Assembly: GCF_000014045.1 (NCBI RefSeq)
Contig: NC_008209.1
Span: forward strand, 2,503,001 to 2,567,000
Source: Roseobacter denitrificans OCh 114
GTDB taxonomy: Bacteria; Pseudomonadota; Alphaproteobacteria; Rhodobacterales; Rhodobacteraceae
Direction of reading: 5' to 3'
DNA: 64,000 nt
The position numbers and the translations under genes were made by a program. This document shows, one piece after another, positions 62,980 to 64,000 of the stretch (position 1 is its first letter; each line of letters begins with the position of its first letter). The notes under the pieces are model-generated. The model made no database searches and had not been told where the DNA came from. It saw nothing but the letters and a program-made list of their open reading frames with translations.

Positions 62980-64000
62980 TACTTTCGATGCCGCTCCAGC
63001 CAGCCTGCGAGACGGTCAACGATCTCTTCACGCAACGCTTCATCTTCGATCTCATCGACCGCTTCGGCCAGAAACGCAAGGGTCAGCAAATCCGTGGCCT
63101 GCGCGCGGGGCACCCCGCGGGACCTCAGATAGAAAAGCGCGGTCTCGTCAATCGCCCCCGAGGTGGAACCGTGTGAACAGGCCACATCGTCCGCGTAGAT
63201 CTCAAGCTCCGGTTTCGCCAGAAACTGGCTGTCGTCATCCAGCAGCAACGACTGGCTGATCTGGTAGCCATCGGTTTTCTGCGCACCGGGCTGGACCAGA
63301 ATCTTGCCCTGAAACACGCCGGTGGCACCGTTGCGCAGCACCTTCTTGAAGACCTGTCGGCTCTCACAATTCACCGCGTCATGGGTGATGAACACCGTGT
63401 CGTCGTGATGGAAATCACCGTCGCCGACACAGGCGCCCGCCACATGGGCAATGGCATCATCGCCTGTCAGTTCGATAATGCACTCATTGCGGGTCAGAAC
63501 ACCATTCGCGGTCAGCGTGAAGCTTTTGAAAGTGCTCTCGGAGCCCAGACGGGTAAAGATGTGGGTCGCCGCACGCCGCTCATGATCACGCCCCTGCGCC
63601 CGCACATGGTGGAAAACGCCCGTGTCGGCGATGTCCACTTCCATGACCTTGTTAAAGCGCGCCGCCGCCGGGCCGGTTTCCAGCAGGGTCAGTTCAGCGC
63701 CTGCGTCGACCTTGATCACATGGTGCAGGATCGCATCGGAGGTCTCATCACGGTGCTGATAGTGCAGGCTCACCGGTTTGCTGGCCTTTCCGGTGACATG
63801 GATCAGCACACCATCGGTTGCATAGGCCGTGTTGAGCGCCGCGAGCGGGCGTTCGACCGGTGACTGTCCGCGGGCTTCCAATGCACCGTATAGGTCACGC
63901 GCCCAGTGAATATCCGCCGACTGCTCCGCCAGACGCTCAATGGCAAGCCCCTCGCCCACAAGATCATCAGAGGCTTCCGCATCAAACACCCCATCCACGA
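62979..64000 (-). CDS. sufD: Fe-S cluster assembly protein SufD (5' end outside window)
   Basis: At least 340 residues of SufD; the frame runs off the window edge, and the full protein should be about 425. The right-handed beta-helix core and the C-terminal SufBD motif are visible: EIYADDVACSHGSTSGAIDETALFYLRSRG, with the conserved His of CSHGS. It acts in the SufBC2D scaffold that assembles Fe-S clusters. It is followed, with overlaps, by two YIP1-like genes and sufS; sufB and sufC should lie upstream beyond the window. Confidence 0.93.
   Translation of the reverse strand, partial: VDGVFDAEASDDLVGEGLAIERLAEQSADIHWARDLYGALEARGQSPVERPLAALNTAYATDGVLIHVTGKASKPVSLHYQHRDETSDAILHHVIKVDAGAELTLLETGPAAARFNKVMEVDIADTGVFHHVRAQGRDHERRAATHIFTRLGSESTFKSFTLTANGVLTRNECIIELTGDDAIAHVAGACVGDGDFHHDDTVFITHDAVNCESRQVFKKVLRNGATGVFQGKILVQPGAQKTDGYQISQSLLLDDDSQFLAKPELEIYADDVACSHGSTSGAIDETALFYLRSRGVPRAQATDLLTLAFLAEAVDEIEDEALREEIVDRLAGWLERHRK

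Overview
The window looks like chromosomal DNA of a marine Roseobacter-group alphaproteobacterium (Rhodobacterales). This rests on gene content and order, not on a database match: a histidine phosphotransferase of the ChpT type, ornithine-lipid genes olsB-olsA, a class II (plant-type) DAHP synthase, ribosomal protein L21 with a helix-hairpin-helix tail, an Irr-type iron box, and a suf operon carrying YIP1-like membrane proteins. The GC content is moderate to high and genes are dense, often with ATGA stop/start overlaps. There is no rRNA, CRISPR array or prophage.

Layout. 0-2.1 kb: acyl carrier protein plus ketoacyl-ACP synthase, then a convergent IalB-like secreted protein. 2.1-2.5 kb: a spacer that appears to encode a small RNA on the minus strand. 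2.5-4.1 kb: HerA/DUF853 ATPase. 4.1-9.8 kb (minus): a branched-chain amino acid ABC transporter (binding protein, livG, livF, livH, livM) with an unrelated small lipoprotein gene inserted. 9.9-13.7 kb: PQQ-type sugar dehydrogenase, GlxA/AraC regulator, DAHP synthase. 13.8-18.0 kb: PAS protein, yicC, gmk, gamma-carbonic anhydrase, trans-sulfuration enzyme. 18.0-25.5 kb: a full phosphate regulon (phoR, PHO box, pstSCAB, phoU, phoB). 25.5-28.2 kb: a BKACE (DUF849) gene, a complete IS30-family element and aroQ.

28.2-41.5 kb is mostly housekeeping: rpsB-tsf, a PA14-domain protein, olsB-olsA, DUF3553, chpT, proBA with obgE, GNAT and LysE genes, rplU-rpmA, and two DUF2059 paralogues. 41.6-43.7 kb: tRNA-Ser(CGA), an unknown Cys-containing protein and a DMT transporter. 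43.8-48.2 kb is an iron module: dps behind an Irr-like palindrome, then a metal/siderophore ABC transporter (binding protein, permease, ATPase) ending in a Tat-exported cupredoxin. 48.4-54.7 kb: alpha/beta hydrolase, an anchored PF04392-type binding protein with an SLC13 permease, a sulfotransferase and a MobA-like nucleotidyltransferase. 55.0-60.4 kb: glutaminase, a very large PLP decarboxylase, an unrecognised His-rich protein and a class III nucleotide cyclase with two CxxC motifs. This is the least explained gene set in the window. 60.4-64.0 kb: tRNA-Arg(CCG) and the end of the suf Fe-S operon (partial sufD, two YIP1-like genes, sufS).

Non-coding structure is the other notable content: (i) a ~105-bp dispersed repeat with AGCGTC/GACGCT ends, present three times; (ii) four 15-bp-phased TTTGCAAA-type units, plus a fifth 22 bp away, directly upstream of the lysE-family gene; (iii) a putative anti-Shine-Dalgarno small RNA at 2.4 kb; (iv) a three-repeat PHO box and two iron-type palindromes. 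All functional names come from reading sequence motifs and family knowledge; no searches were run.
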